A stretch of 64,000 nucleotides of DNA from Streptomyces sp. NBC_00287 (lineage in GTDB: Bacteria > Actinomycetota > Actinomycetes > Streptomycetales > Streptomycetaceae), in the NCBI RefSeq assembly GCF_036173105.1, contig NZ_CP108053.1, positions 372,001-436,000 on the forward strand. The letters run 5' to 3'. This document shows positions 8,049 through 16,574 of this stretch, piece by piece (positions within the stretch are counted from its first letter, which is position 1; the number at the start of each line of letters is the position of its first letter). The notes below the pieces were generated by a model, which had not been told where the DNA came from, did no database searches, and saw only the letters and a program-made list of their open reading frames with translations. Made by a program: the position numbers and the translations under genes.

Positions 8049-9242
8049 CTAACACGGGGCGCTGCGCTGGGGCCCTCCACTGGGAGTGCCGTGCGGAAAG
8101 TGCCGCGCGGTGCCGTCGTTCGTCTGCTGCGCCATGGTGGCTGGTCGCGCAGTTCCCCGCGCCCCTGGGGACACTGGCGAACCCGGCATGTGGAGCAGGA
8201 GCAGGGCCGCGTCGTCGTGCAGGCGGCCGCCGACGTGGGCCAGCAGTTCGTCGTGGAGTGCGGTGACGGTGCGGGCCGGTTCATGGCAGGTGTGCCGGGC
8301 CAGGCCCTCGGCGAGCGGGTAGAACTCGCGGTGGTGGTTGCGGGCCTCCGTGACACCGTCGGTGTACAGCAGCAGCTGGTCCCCGTCGGCGAAGGGCAGC
8401 ACTTGCAGTGCGGGGCTCTCACCCGAGAGGGCGCGCAGTCCGAGGGGCGGGGCCGGACGGTCCGGGTCGACCGGTACGACGCTGCGGTCGCGCACCAGCA
8501 GCGGCGGCGCATGGCCGCAGTTGACCACCTCCAGCTGCCCGGCCCGCGGGTATCCGGCGACCACGGCAGTGACGAAGTCGTCGGCGCCCAGATTGCGCGC
8601 CAGGCTCCGCTCGATCCGCGCGACGACGTCGAGAAGGTCCGGCTCGTCGTAGGCGGCCTCACGGAAGACACCGAGCACCAGAGCGGCGGTTCCCACGGCC
8701 GGCAGCCCCTTGCCGCGCACATCGCCGACGATCAGCCTGACCCCGTACGGCGTGGACACGAGAGCGTAGAGGTCGCCGCCGATCCGGGCCTCCGCCGCGG
8801 CGGCGCTGTAGCGGACGGCCACCTGGAACGGGCCGACCGTCGCCGGTATGGGCTGCAGCAGCGCGTGTTGGGCGGCTTCGGCGACGGAGCGGACCGCGGC
8901 CAGCACGCGCTCACGCCGTCCGCGCAGCGCGCTGGCCAGGCCGCCCGCCAGGGTGACGGCCATCAGGGCGGCCAGGACGACCGCGAGCTCGCTGCCAGGA
9001 GCATCCGCGTGGATGCCGAGGGCCACGCCCGCGGTGGCGGCCAGCAACCCCGCACAGACGACCCCGCGCGGCCCGTTGGCCGTCGCGGCGAGCGCCGGCC
9101 CCGCGGCGAGCAGCGGCAACCACGTCGTCCCGGACCCAGTGACGAAGTGGACGAGCACGACGGCGGAGACGATCAGCAGGGGCAGCGCGGCGACCAGTCG
9201 CCTCGGCCAGTGATCATGACCATGGTGTGGGGCCTGGCTCAT
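8049..9242 (-). CDS. Membrane-anchored PP2C-family phosphatase
   Basis: A 397-residue protein. About four hydrophobic segments occupy residues 15-105, followed by a linker and a PP2C/SpoIIE catalytic domain. The acidic metal-binding motifs are GGDLYALV, IVGDVRGKG and LYTDGVTEA, with DDAALLLL near the end. The last 40 or so residues after LLLLHMPG look unlike any phosphatase. They are encoded by an intergenic repeat-like sequence, so the natural stop may have been lost. The protein probably removes phosphate from a STAS-type anti-sigma antagonist. It is transcribed with, and just upstream of, the large sensor phosphatase. Confidence 0.85.
   Translation of the reverse strand: MSQAPHHGHDHWPRRLVAALPLLIVSAVVLVHFVTGSGTTWLPLLAAGPALAATANGPRGVVCAGLLAATAGVALGIHADAPGSELAVVLAALMAVTLAGGLASALRGRRERVLAAVRSVAEAAQHALLQPIPATVGPFQVAVRYSAAAAEARIGGDLYALVSTPYGVRLIVGDVRGKGLPAVGTAALVLGVFREAAYDEPDLLDVVARIERSLARNLGADDFVTAVVAGYPRAGQLEVVNCGHAPPLLVRDRSVVPVDPDRPAPPLGLRALSGESPALQVLPFADGDQLLLYTDGVTEARNHHREFYPLAEGLARHTCHEPARTVTALHDELLAHVGGRLHDDAALLLLHMPGSPVSPGARGTARPATMAQQTNDGTARHFPHGTPSGGPQRSAPC
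8088..8176. repeat. Streptomyces-type dispersed intergenic repeat read into a C-terminus
   Basis: The stretch contains GCGCAGTTCCCCGCGCCCCT (8154-8173), preceded by GGTGGCTGGTC. From memory, this string recurs in many Streptomyces intergenic regions. Here it lies inside the 3' end of the phosphatase gene at 8049-9242 and encodes the tail around RGTARPATMAQQTNDG. Its copy number in this genome cannot be checked here. Confidence 0.5.
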
Positions 9243-9344
9243 GTCTGTCCGCTGTCCTCACCTGTGTCCGGGGGCACACGCCCGTGAAATGTCCGTTTCG
9301 TATAAGGAAATCGGTTCGATCCGGACCGGACAAGGAGCGGATTT

Positions 9345-10103
9345 TCAGATACTGAGCGAGAGCCCTCTGGTCACGCGGCTCGCGGTCGGGAGCAGCCGCG
9401 CTCTGATCTCCTCCAGGCGGGAGATCCGGTCGGCCCTCAGCGAGACGCCGAGTGAGCCGAGGGTGTTCCCGCTGTAGACGGGTACCGCGACGCAGACCGT
9501 GCCGAGGGTGTACTCCTCCATGTCCGTGATGGCCGGGGCCATGGGAGAGGAGTCGAGCCGCCGGAGCAGCTCCGCGGGACGGGTGATCGTCCTGGGCGTG
9601 AGGTCGGCGAGCTGATGCCGGGACAGGTAGTCCTTGCGCGCTTCGTCGTCCAGCTCGCTCAGCACCGACTTGCCCAGCGCCGTCGCGTGCCCGGCGTCCT
9701 CGAACCCCACCCAGAGGTCGACCCGGGGAGCGTGCGGCCCGTCGACGATCTCGGCGACCCGGATCTCCCCCTCCTCGTAGAAGGTGAGGTAGGCGGCGGT
9801 CGACAGCTCGTCCCGCAGGGCGGCGAGCGTGGGGCGAATCCGGGTGAGCAGCGCCTGGGTCCGGCCCGCCGTGTGCAGCGTCTGGAGTCGCTCGCCCAGG
9901 ATGAACCCACCATCGTCGAGCTTGCGCAGATATCCGTCGTGCACCAGCGTCCGCAGCAGGTGGTACGCCGTGGCCAGGGGCAGGCCCGTCTCCCGTGCCA
10001 GTTGCTTCGCCGGCGCGCCGTTCTCGTGCGCGCTCACCGCCTCCAGCAGCCGGAAGGCCCGCTGTACGGAGCCGATGAGCGTGGGGCCCGCGCTCGCACC
10101 CAT
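9345..10103 (-). CDS. IclR-family transcriptional regulator
   Basis: A 252-residue protein starting MGASAGPTLIGS. Residues 9-70 form the IclR winged helix (SVQRAFRLLEAVS, LARETGLPLATAYHLLRTL). The C-terminal effector domain (about 85-250) includes GFEDAGHATALGKSVL and AVPVYSGNTLGSLGV. IclR proteins usually control catabolic operons and bind small acids. No catabolic operon is adjacent; the gene sits between phosphatase genes, so its target is unclear. The frame stays open far upstream, across the next gene, but the ATG at 10103 is where family similarity begins. Confidence 0.9.
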   Translation of the reverse strand: MGASAGPTLIGSVQRAFRLLEAVSAHENGAPAKQLARETGLPLATAYHLLRTLVHDGYLRKLDDGGFILGERLQTLHTAGRTQALLTRIRPTLAALRDELSTAAYLTFYEEGEIRVAEIVDGPHAPRVDLWVGFEDAGHATALGKSVLSELDDEARKDYLSRHQLADLTPRTITRPAELLRRLDSSPMAPAITDMEEYTLGTVCVAVPVYSGNTLGSLGVSLRADRISRLEEIRARLLPTASRVTRGLSLSI

Positions 10104-10138
10104 ACGAACAGCGTGCGCCGGGCGCACGACACGGGCAA

Positions 10139-12211
10139 CTACAGGACCCGCGCGACGAGAAGGGCCACGTCGTCGTGGTCGTCGGGATGGCGCAGGCCGT
10201 ACAGCAGGAGGTCGCAGGTCTCCTCGAGCGGTCGCTGGGGTTCGTCGAGGAAGTCGAGGAGAACGTTCAGGCGGTCGTCGATGGGGTGGAGGCGGGTCTC
10301 GACCAGGCCGTCGGTGTAGAGGACCAGCAGATCGCCGGGGTCCAGGGTGACGGTGGTGGCCTCGAAGGGGATGCCGCCGACGCCGAGTGGCGCTCCGGCG
10401 GGCAGTTCGAGCAGCTCGGGCGGCCGGCCGGAGTGGGCCAGCGCGGGCGGCATGTGTCCGGCGTTGGCGATGTGGCACTGTCTCGTGCGGGGGTCGTACA
10501 CCGCGTACAGGCAGGTGACGATGTAGTGCTCCAAATCGCAGGTGATCTTGTCGAGGTGCTGCAGAACGGCGCCGGGTTCGAGGTCGAGGTCCGCGTAGGC
10601 GCAGGTGGCGGTGCGCAGCCTCCCCATGGTGGCGGCGGCGTCGATGCCGTTGCCCATGACGTCGCCGACGACCAGGGCGGTCCTCTCGTCGTCCAGCGGG
10701 ATGACGTCGTACCAGTCGCCGCCGACCTCGCTGGTGGCCTGGGCGGGCTGGTAGCGGGAGGCCAGCTCCAGGCCGGTGTGGTGCGGCGCGTGGTCGGGCA
10801 GCAGGCTGCGCTGGAGGGTGAGAGCGGTGTTGCGCACGCTCTGGAACCAGCGGGCGTTGTCGATGGCCACGGCGGCCCGGGTGGCCAGCTCGCTCGCCAG
10901 GACGACATCGTCGTCGTCGAACGGCACCGGGTTGCGGGTGCGTTTGAGGTCGAGCGCGCCGAGCACCTCGCCGTGCGCGATCAACGGCACCGCGAGATAG
11001 GAGTGGACGCCGGCGCGGGCCAGCAGGGAGGTGGCCTCCGCGTCCCGGGCGATGCGTGGCAGATCGTGCTCGCCGACATGGCGCACCAGCACCGGACGGG
11101 CGGTGTGGACGCACAGGGTGACCAGGCGGTCGCCCTCGTAGGCGGCGAGGTCTCCGGGCGGGTCGGCGGCTCGCAGGGCCATGCTGGGGTAGGCCGCCTT
11201 GAGGGCGAGGGCACGGAACAGCTCGGGGCCGTTGTCCGGTCGGCGCATACGGCGGCAGGCGAGGGCGGAGTCCAGGACGTCCACGGCAACCACATCGGCC
11301 AGTTCGGGAGTGGCGATGTCGGCGAGTTCGCGGGCGGTCTGCTCCACCTCCAGCGTGGTGCCCACGCGCGTGGAGGCGTCCGCGACGAGGGCGAGGCGCC
11401 GCCGGGCCCGGTCGGCCTCGGCGGCCGCGCGATGCCGCTCGGTGACGTCGACGAAGGAGATGGCCGCGCCCAGGACCCGCCCGGCGGGGTCCTCCAGCCG
11501 GTAGAAGGACAGGGACCAGGCGTGCTCGTGCTCCGGGTCGGCCGGCGGGCGGCCCACGTGGTACTGGTCGAGCAGCGGAGTGCCGGTGGTGAGCACCTGA
11601 CGTAGGCAGGACTCGATGGTGTCGATGTCCGGGAGCGGCAGTGTCTCCCTCAGCCGACGGCCGATGTGGTCCTCGGCCGGGGTGGCGTCGATGCGCTCCA
11701 GTGCCGGGTTGACCAGCAGATAGTGCAGGTCGGGGTCGAGGAGGGCGAGGCCGATCGGGGACTGGTTGATCAGCCGCTCGCACAGCGCCAGGTCGGTCTC
11801 GACACGCTGGAGCAGGGAGTGGTCGGCCGCGATGCCCAAGGCGTAGGCATCCCCGAGATCGTCCAGCAGCCGCATGTTGCGGAACTCGGTCAGCCGGGTG
11901 CTGCCGTCCTTGTGCCGTATGGGGAAGGTGCCGGCCCAGCTCCGGCCGGTCTCCAGCACCTCGGCGAACAGCTTCGTCACGGACGGCAGGTGCTCGGGGT
12001 GGACGAACAGCCGCGCCGCGTACGTGCCGAGGGCCTCCTCGGAGGTGTAGCCGAAGAGGTCCTCGGCCTGCGGGGTCCAGAAGACGATGCGCCCGTCGGC
12101 GTCGAGGACCACCGCGGCCACGCTCAGCATGTCCAGCAGGCCGGTCGGGCGAGGCGGCTCGGGGCCGTACCCGCCACCGTCGGGCTCGAAGGATTCGGAT
12201 TCTGCTGTCAT
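10139..12211 (-). CDS. SpoIIE-family PP2C phosphatase (PAS-PAS-GAF-PP2C)
   Basis: A 690-residue soluble protein. Two PAS domains (about 25-130 and 140-265; the first has ADGRIVFWTPQAEDLFGY) are followed by a GAF domain (about 275-465) and a PP2C domain with GGDWYDVIPL, VVGDVMGNG and LYTDGLVE. It ends at LLVARVL, so unlike two neighbours it has no C-terminal HATPase. The start is ATG 12211 with GGAGGAG at 12217-12223; the frame extends further but has no similarity there. It probably integrates light, redox or small-molecule signals into partner-switching control of a sigma factor. It is divergent from the related gene at 12409. Confidence 0.9.
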   Translation of the reverse strand: MTAESESFEPDGGGYGPEPPRPTGLLDMLSVAAVVLDADGRIVFWTPQAEDLFGYTSEEALGTYAARLFVHPEHLPSVTKLFAEVLETGRSWAGTFPIRHKDGSTRLTEFRNMRLLDDLGDAYALGIAADHSLLQRVETDLALCERLINQSPIGLALLDPDLHYLLVNPALERIDATPAEDHIGRRLRETLPLPDIDTIESCLRQVLTTGTPLLDQYHVGRPPADPEHEHAWSLSFYRLEDPAGRVLGAAISFVDVTERHRAAAEADRARRRLALVADASTRVGTTLEVEQTARELADIATPELADVVAVDVLDSALACRRMRRPDNGPELFRALALKAAYPSMALRAADPPGDLAAYEGDRLVTLCVHTARPVLVRHVGEHDLPRIARDAEATSLLARAGVHSYLAVPLIAHGEVLGALDLKRTRNPVPFDDDDVVLASELATRAAVAIDNARWFQSVRNTALTLQRSLLPDHAPHHTGLELASRYQPAQATSEVGGDWYDVIPLDDERTALVVGDVMGNGIDAAATMGRLRTATCAYADLDLEPGAVLQHLDKITCDLEHYIVTCLYAVYDPRTRQCHIANAGHMPPALAHSGRPPELLELPAGAPLGVGGIPFEATTVTLDPGDLLVLYTDGLVETRLHPIDDRLNVLLDFLDEPQRPLEETCDLLLYGLRHPDDHDDVALLVARVL

Positions 12212-12408
12212 CCCAGCTCCTCCGCCACCGGCCGGCAGGGCATGCCGACCTCGGACATACACCCCCGGGTACCACGGTTGCGACGACCGGCACCTCCATG
12301 CTCCCCCTGCTCCGGCCCCTGCGCCCGGCTCGGCCCGTGCGCATCGGGCGGACAAGCAGGAACATGGTCGTGTAGAGGATGGGACCCATGGACACTGCGT
12401 GAGGACCC
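12212..12408. promoter_or_regulatory. Divergent intergenic region between two PP2C phosphatases
   Basis: These 197 bases should hold both promoters. The Shine-Dalgarno of the leftward gene is clear (12217-12223); for the rightward gene only GTGAGGA before the ATG is visible. I found no strong palindrome. Confidence 0.4.
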
Positions 12409-14880
12409 ATGAACGCACCGCGAGAGGAACCGGACGCGCCCACGTCCGCAGGACCGCGCGCACTTTTCGACGCGTCCTCCGACGCGGCGGCGGTGGTGTC
12501 CGGACAAGGTGTGGTGCTCGGCTGGACCCGGGCCGCGGAGGAACTCCTCGGCCACCCGGCGTCGCAGATCGTCGGCGGCTCGGCCGCGCGTCTGCTGGCA
12601 ATGCCCGGTGATCCGGTACGAATGGCCGGTGTCGCGGAGCGCTGCCGGGCCGGTATGGGATGGAGCGGGCTCATCCCCCTACGGCACCGCGACGGCCGCC
12701 GTATCGACGCGGACCTGCGGGTCTCCGCGTCGTTCCGGATCGGCGCGGACGAGTGCTTTCTGATCTCGGCGCGGGAGCAGCGCCCGCAGTGGACGGTGGG
12801 CCAGTCGGTCCTCGACGGTTTCCTGACCCGTTCGCCGGTCGGCATGGCCGTGATGGACACGCAGCTGCGCTACGTCTGGCTGAACGACACCCTGGAGCGC
12901 TTCGGCGGGGTGCCCCGTGAGCAGCGGCTGGGGCGGCGGCTGAGCGAACTGCTGCCCGGGCTGCAGGCGGAGACGATCGAAGGCCTGATGCGCAAGGTCC
13001 TCGACACCGGCCTTCCGGTCACCGACTACGAGTACGTCGGATGGAGTTGGGCCGATCCGCACCGCCAACACGCCTACTCCACCTCCTTCTTCCCGCTCGT
13101 GGACCCCGACAACTCGATCACCGGGGTCTGCTACATGGTCTCGGACGTCACCGAGCGGTGGAACGCCCGCCAGCTGCTGGCGCTGGTCAACGAGGCCGGA
13201 ACACGGATCGGCACGACCCTGGACGTGCTGCGGACGGCCCAGGAACTCGCCGACTTCGCCGTGCCCCGCTTCGCGGACTTCGTCGTCGTAGATCTGCTGG
13301 AGCCCGTTCTCAGCACCGAGGGGCACGGAGCGTGGCTCACCGACGCGGGGCCGGCACCCGCCAAGCCGGTGATGCGCCGGGCCGGAATGAGCTCGGTGCG
13401 CGAGGGCTGCCCGGAGGCCGTGGCGCGGATCGGGGACCGCGTGGACTTCGTGCCCCCGCCGCACGACGCGCATCTGATCGTCGACGGCGAGCCGGTCCTT
13501 GTTCCGGTCCTTGATCCGTCCGACGAACTGTGGGTCACCGAACAGCCCGCGCGAGCGGAGAGCATGCGCGAGTTCGGCCTGCACTCCCTCATCTCCGTGC
13601 CGATGCGGGCACGCAACACCGCCCTGGGCCTCACCACGTTCCTACGGTCGCTCAATCCCGTCTCCTTCCAGCCCGACGACGTCCTGGTCGCCCAGGAGCT
13701 GGTGGCCCGCGCGGCGCTGTGCGTCGACAACGCCCGTCGCTACACCCGGGAACACACGGCCGCGGTCACCCTGCAACGCAGCCTGCTGCCCCAGGCCCTG
13801 ACGGGCGGTACGGCGCTGGAGGTGGCCTCCTCCTATCTGCCGGCGGATCCGACGGGCGGGGTCGGCGGTGACTGGTTCGACGTGATCCCGCTCTCCGGCG
13901 CCCGCGTGGGCCTGGTCGTCGGTGACGTCGTCGGCCACGGCATCACCGCGGCGGCGGCGATGGGCCGGCTGCGCACCGCCGTGCAGACCCTCGCCGACAT
14001 GGAGCTGCCGCCCGACGAACTGCTGGCCCATCTGGACGACCTGGTGCTCCGGCTCAGCGAGGAGCATCCCGATGGCGAGGGGGCCGAGGCGGCCCACCGG
14101 AACACCACCGCCTTCCTCGGCGCGACCTGCCTGTACGCCGTCTACGATCCGGTCACCCGGCGCTGCACGATGGCCCGCGCCGGACACCCGCCGCCGGTCG
14201 TCGTCGCGCCCGACGGGCAGGTCTCCTTCCCGGAGCCCCCGGCCGGGCCGCCGCTCGGTCTTGGCGGGATGGCGTTCGAGGCCGGTGAGATCGAGCTCGC
14301 CGAGAACAGCCTGCTCGGCCTCTACACCGACGGCCTCGTCGAGGCGGCCGACGGCGACATCGAGCGGGGCATGGCCCGGCTCGGCGACCTGCTGTCCCGG
14401 CGCGAGTTCGACCTCGGCACCCTGTGCTCGTCGGCGGTCCGGCAGCTCGTGCCCGTACCGCAGCCCGACGACATCGCCCTGCTCCTGGCGCGCACCCACG
14501 CCCTGGGCGCCGAGCACGTCGTCTCGTGGGACGTACCCGCGGACCCGGCCGCCGTCGCAGACATCCGGGCCCGGGCGACCCGCCAGGTGGAGGCCTGGGG
14601 CCTCGAGGAACTGGCCATGACGACGGAGCTGATCGTGAGCGAGCTGGTCACCAACGCGATCCGCTACGCCGAACCACCCATCCGCCTACGGCTCCTCCGC
14701 GACACCCGCCTGACCTGCGAGGTCTCCGACGCCAGCAGCACCGCCCCGCGGCTGCGCCACGCCCGGAGCATGGACGAGGGCGGCCGCGGCCTGTTCCTGG
14801 TGGCCCAGCTCTCCCAACGCTGGGGCGCCCGCTACACGGCCGACGGGAAGATCATCTGGGCCGAACGGGAGATCCCGTGA
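12409..14880 (+). CDS. SpoIIE-family PP2C phosphatase with HATPase (PAS-PAS-GAF-PP2C-HATPase)
   Basis: An 823-residue protein. PAS domains lie at about 14-120 and 130-245, and a GAF domain at about 250-445. The PP2C domain (about 470-690) has GGDWFDVIPL, VVGDVVGHG and LYTDGLVEA. The HATPase (about 705-820) has ELVTNAIRY and DEGGRGLFLVAQ. The PP2C-HATPase half is clearly paralogous to that of the gene at 5352-8039, and the PAS-GAF part resembles the divergent gene at 10139. It is expected to act in partner switching, with phosphatase and kinase-like modules in one chain. There are no membrane helices, so it should be cytoplasmic. Confidence 0.9.
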   Translation: MNAPREEPDAPTSAGPRALFDASSDAAAVVSGQGVVLGWTRAAEELLGHPASQIVGGSAARLLAMPGDPVRMAGVAERCRAGMGWSGLIPLRHRDGRRIDADLRVSASFRIGADECFLISAREQRPQWTVGQSVLDGFLTRSPVGMAVMDTQLRYVWLNDTLERFGGVPREQRLGRRLSELLPGLQAETIEGLMRKVLDTGLPVTDYEYVGWSWADPHRQHAYSTSFFPLVDPDNSITGVCYMVSDVTERWNARQLLALVNEAGTRIGTTLDVLRTAQELADFAVPRFADFVVVDLLEPVLSTEGHGAWLTDAGPAPAKPVMRRAGMSSVREGCPEAVARIGDRVDFVPPPHDAHLIVDGEPVLVPVLDPSDELWVTEQPARAESMREFGLHSLISVPMRARNTALGLTTFLRSLNPVSFQPDDVLVAQELVARAALCVDNARRYTREHTAAVTLQRSLLPQALTGGTALEVASSYLPADPTGGVGGDWFDVIPLSGARVGLVVGDVVGHGITAAAAMGRLRTAVQTLADMELPPDELLAHLDDLVLRLSEEHPDGEGAEAAHRNTTAFLGATCLYAVYDPVTRRCTMARAGHPPPVVVAPDGQVSFPEPPAGPPLGLGGMAFEAGEIELAENSLLGLYTDGLVEAADGDIERGMARLGDLLSRREFDLGTLCSSAVRQLVPVPQPDDIALLLARTHALGAEHVVSWDVPADPAAVADIRARATRQVEAWGLEELAMTTELIVSELVTNAIRYAEPPIRLRLLRDTRLTCEVSDASSTAPRLRHARSMDEGGRGLFLVAQLSQRWGARYTADGKIIWAEREIP

Positions 14881-14922
14881 GCGCAGAGCCCGGCTCGATG
14901 GGGGTGTGCAGCCCCACGACCC

Positions 14923-15432
14923 TCAGGCGGCACGCGGCTGTCCGGCCTCGAGCAGGTCCGTGAGCTCGGCGCGATGCAGGTCGGCGACCGGTGCCAGCAA
15001 GTCGGGGTGGCGCAGCAGCGCCGCTGCCCGCCGATCGTTCTCGTCGGGGGCGGTCAGGCGCCGGAAGTCGACCGGTGCCCCGTCGGTGTGGGTGCCGTCG
15101 TCCACCGCGGTCGCCGCGAGCTCGGCCAGCCGCGGGTCGGCGAGCAGACAGGCCGCCCAGCTCGCCACCACCTCGTCCACCCAGGTGCGCCAGGCTTCGG
15201 GCTCCCCGTCCGCGTCGGTGATCCAGTCGAGCCGGGCCGAGCCTCCGGAGCCGGCGATGCCCGCGAGTACGGCATCCGTGGGCGTCGGGTAGCGCAGCCA
15301 TGCCGCGATCGTCACGGCCTGGCGTGCCTGGACGTCGCAGAGGGCGGCGGCGAGCGCACCGCCGTTGGGCGGGAAGGCGCTCGTCAGCCAGCGGGCGGTC
15401 GCCGCGATGAGTGAGGAGAAGTCCGAGAGCAC
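14923..15432 (-). CDS. Hypothetical protein
   Basis: A 169-residue, alanine/leucine-rich, probably helical protein with many Asp and Trp (WLTSAF, WRTWVDEVVASWAACLL). There is no signal peptide, membrane helix or recognised motif. The GTG start at 15432 lacks a convincing Shine-Dalgarno. The alternative frame over the same bases (14852-15472) is arginine-rich and looks like a shadow. It converges with the phosphatase gene at 12409. Function unknown. Confidence 0.55.
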   Translation of the reverse strand: MLSDFSSLIAATARWLTSAFPPNGGALAAALCDVQARQAVTIAAWLRYPTPTDAVLAGIAGSGGSARLDWITDADGEPEAWRTWVDEVVASWAACLLADPRLAELAATAVDDGTHTDGAPVDFRRLTAPDENDRRAAALLRHPDLLAPVADLHRAELTDLLEAGQPRAA

Positions 15433-15491
15433 GGGCAGACCGTCCGAGGAGAGTGCGAGGGGTACCGCTCACACGGTAGCTTCCCGCTCCG

Positions 15492-15944
15492 TCAGCCCAT
15501 CAGTCCGGCGGCTAGCGTGGCCCCCAGCTCCCAGCAGGCCTCGATGTCCGCTTTGGCCGGTTCGCCGGTCACCGTCACGGCTTCGGCCGCGCGCCGCCAG
15601 CCGAGCCCTGTCGTGACCGACTCGATGGAGCGCACCGCGCCCGTGACGTCGTTCCCGCCGTGCACGTAGTAGCCGAAGGGCCGCCCGCGCGTGGCGTCCA
15701 GGCACGGGTAATACACCTGGTCGAAGAAGTGCTTCAGGGCGCCGGACATGTACCCGAGGTTCGCCGGGGTGCCCAAGAGGTAGGCGTCGGCGTCCAGTAC
15801 GTCGGAGGCCGTGGCCGACAGGGCTGCCCGTCGTACCACTTGGACGTTCTCGATCTCGGGTGCGGTCGCCCCGGAGATGGCGGCCTCCAGCATCGCCTGG
15901 CAGTTGGGCGAGGGCGTGTGGTGCACGATCAGCAGAGTTGCCAC
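15492..15944 (-). CDS. Flavodoxin-fold NAD(P)H-dependent oxidoreductase
   Basis: A 150-residue protein starting VATLLIVHHTPSPN, a first strand and FMN phosphate-binding loop. It continues with the flavodoxin-like features AYLLGTPANLGYMSGALKHF and PFGYYVHGGND, the second and third FMN loops. The family reduces quinones, nitro compounds or metals with FMN. The GTG at 15944 is chosen because the flavodoxin fold begins there. The frame runs on to 16142, but that extra N-terminus has no family character. The promoter must lie in the 200 bases before the APS-kinase-like gene. Confidence 0.8.
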   Translation of the reverse strand: MATLLIVHHTPSPNCQAMLEAAISGATAPEIENVQVVRRAALSATASDVLDADAYLLGTPANLGYMSGALKHFFDQVYYPCLDATRGRPFGYYVHGGNDVTGAVRSIESVTTGLGWRRAAEAVTVTGEPAKADIEACWELGATLAAGLMG

Positions 15945-16145
15945 ACGACCGCACCCTGCCGTGCCACCGCACGCCCCCGCAAGTTCGGAGGCCGTACGTC
16001 CGGTTATGCCCGGCATGGCGCAGTTCTCAGGCAATTCCCATCCGCCGCCCATGGAAATAGCGGGGTTCAGCAGCGGTATCGTCACGGAAATCAAGGGGAG
16101 GCAAACTGCCGCACGCGTGGTGAGCGGGGAGGCGTGAGTCACCAG

Positions 16146-16514
16146 GTGAGCGATCCGAGATGCCGGTGTACCTGTCCCGGCGCGACGGTCTGGGTCACCG
16201 GCAGGCCGCTGGCCGACCGGCTGGCCGCCGCCTACGCGCTGGCCGAGCGGCTGCTCGCGCAGGCCCGGCGCGTGACGGTGCTCGACCGGTACGACGACCT
16301 GTGCGCCGACGCGGCGCGCCTCGGGGTGGTCGCGGAGGTGCTGGCCCGCAATGGCCTCGTGGTGATCGTCCCGTGTGCCGCGGAGGGCCTGGACGCGGTG
16401 CGTTCACGGCACGAGGCCAGTGGTACCCGCTATGTCGAGGTGTCCGTCACCGGGCGGACGAGTCCCGAGGAGTCCGCGTCGGCGGTCCTGGGGCGGCTCG
16501 TCGCACACGACTGA
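16146..16514 (+). CDS. Degenerate adenylylsulfate-kinase-like protein lacking the P-loop
   Basis: About 122 residues. TVWVTG, AERLLAQARRVTVLD, ARLGVVAEVLARNGLVVIVP and SRHEASGTRYVEVSV track the CysC (APS kinase) fold in order. The Walker A loop GxxGxGKS is replaced by GRPLADRL, the DGD motif becomes DRYDD, and the segment after the last strand (normally the GLTGVDDPYE region) is missing. ATP binding by the usual route is therefore unlikely. The start is uncertain: GTG 16134 sits one base from GGGGAGG (16126-16132) and GTG 16146 sits 13 bases away. Codon use is normal, so it looks maintained rather than decaying. It could be a regulatory or binding relic. Confidence 0.65.
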   Translation: MSDPRCRCTCPGATVWVTGRPLADRLAAAYALAERLLAQARRVTVLDRYDDLCADAARLGVVAEVLARNGLVVIVPCAAEGLDAVRSRHEASGTRYVEVSVTGRTSPEESASAVLGRLVAHD

Positions 16515-16574
16515 GGCCGCAAAAGATAACGGCGGTCACATCATGACCGTCCGGGTTTACGCGGCTGTGGTGGC

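Noticed and set aside
9345..12860. 1171-codon minus-strand frame
   Set aside because: Only the IclR gene (9345-10103) is real. Upstream codons are the shadow of the phosphatase gene in another frame.
14852..15472. 206-codon alternative frame over the hypothetical gene at 14923
   Set aside because: Arginine-rich, low-complexity product with codon bias of an off-frame reading.
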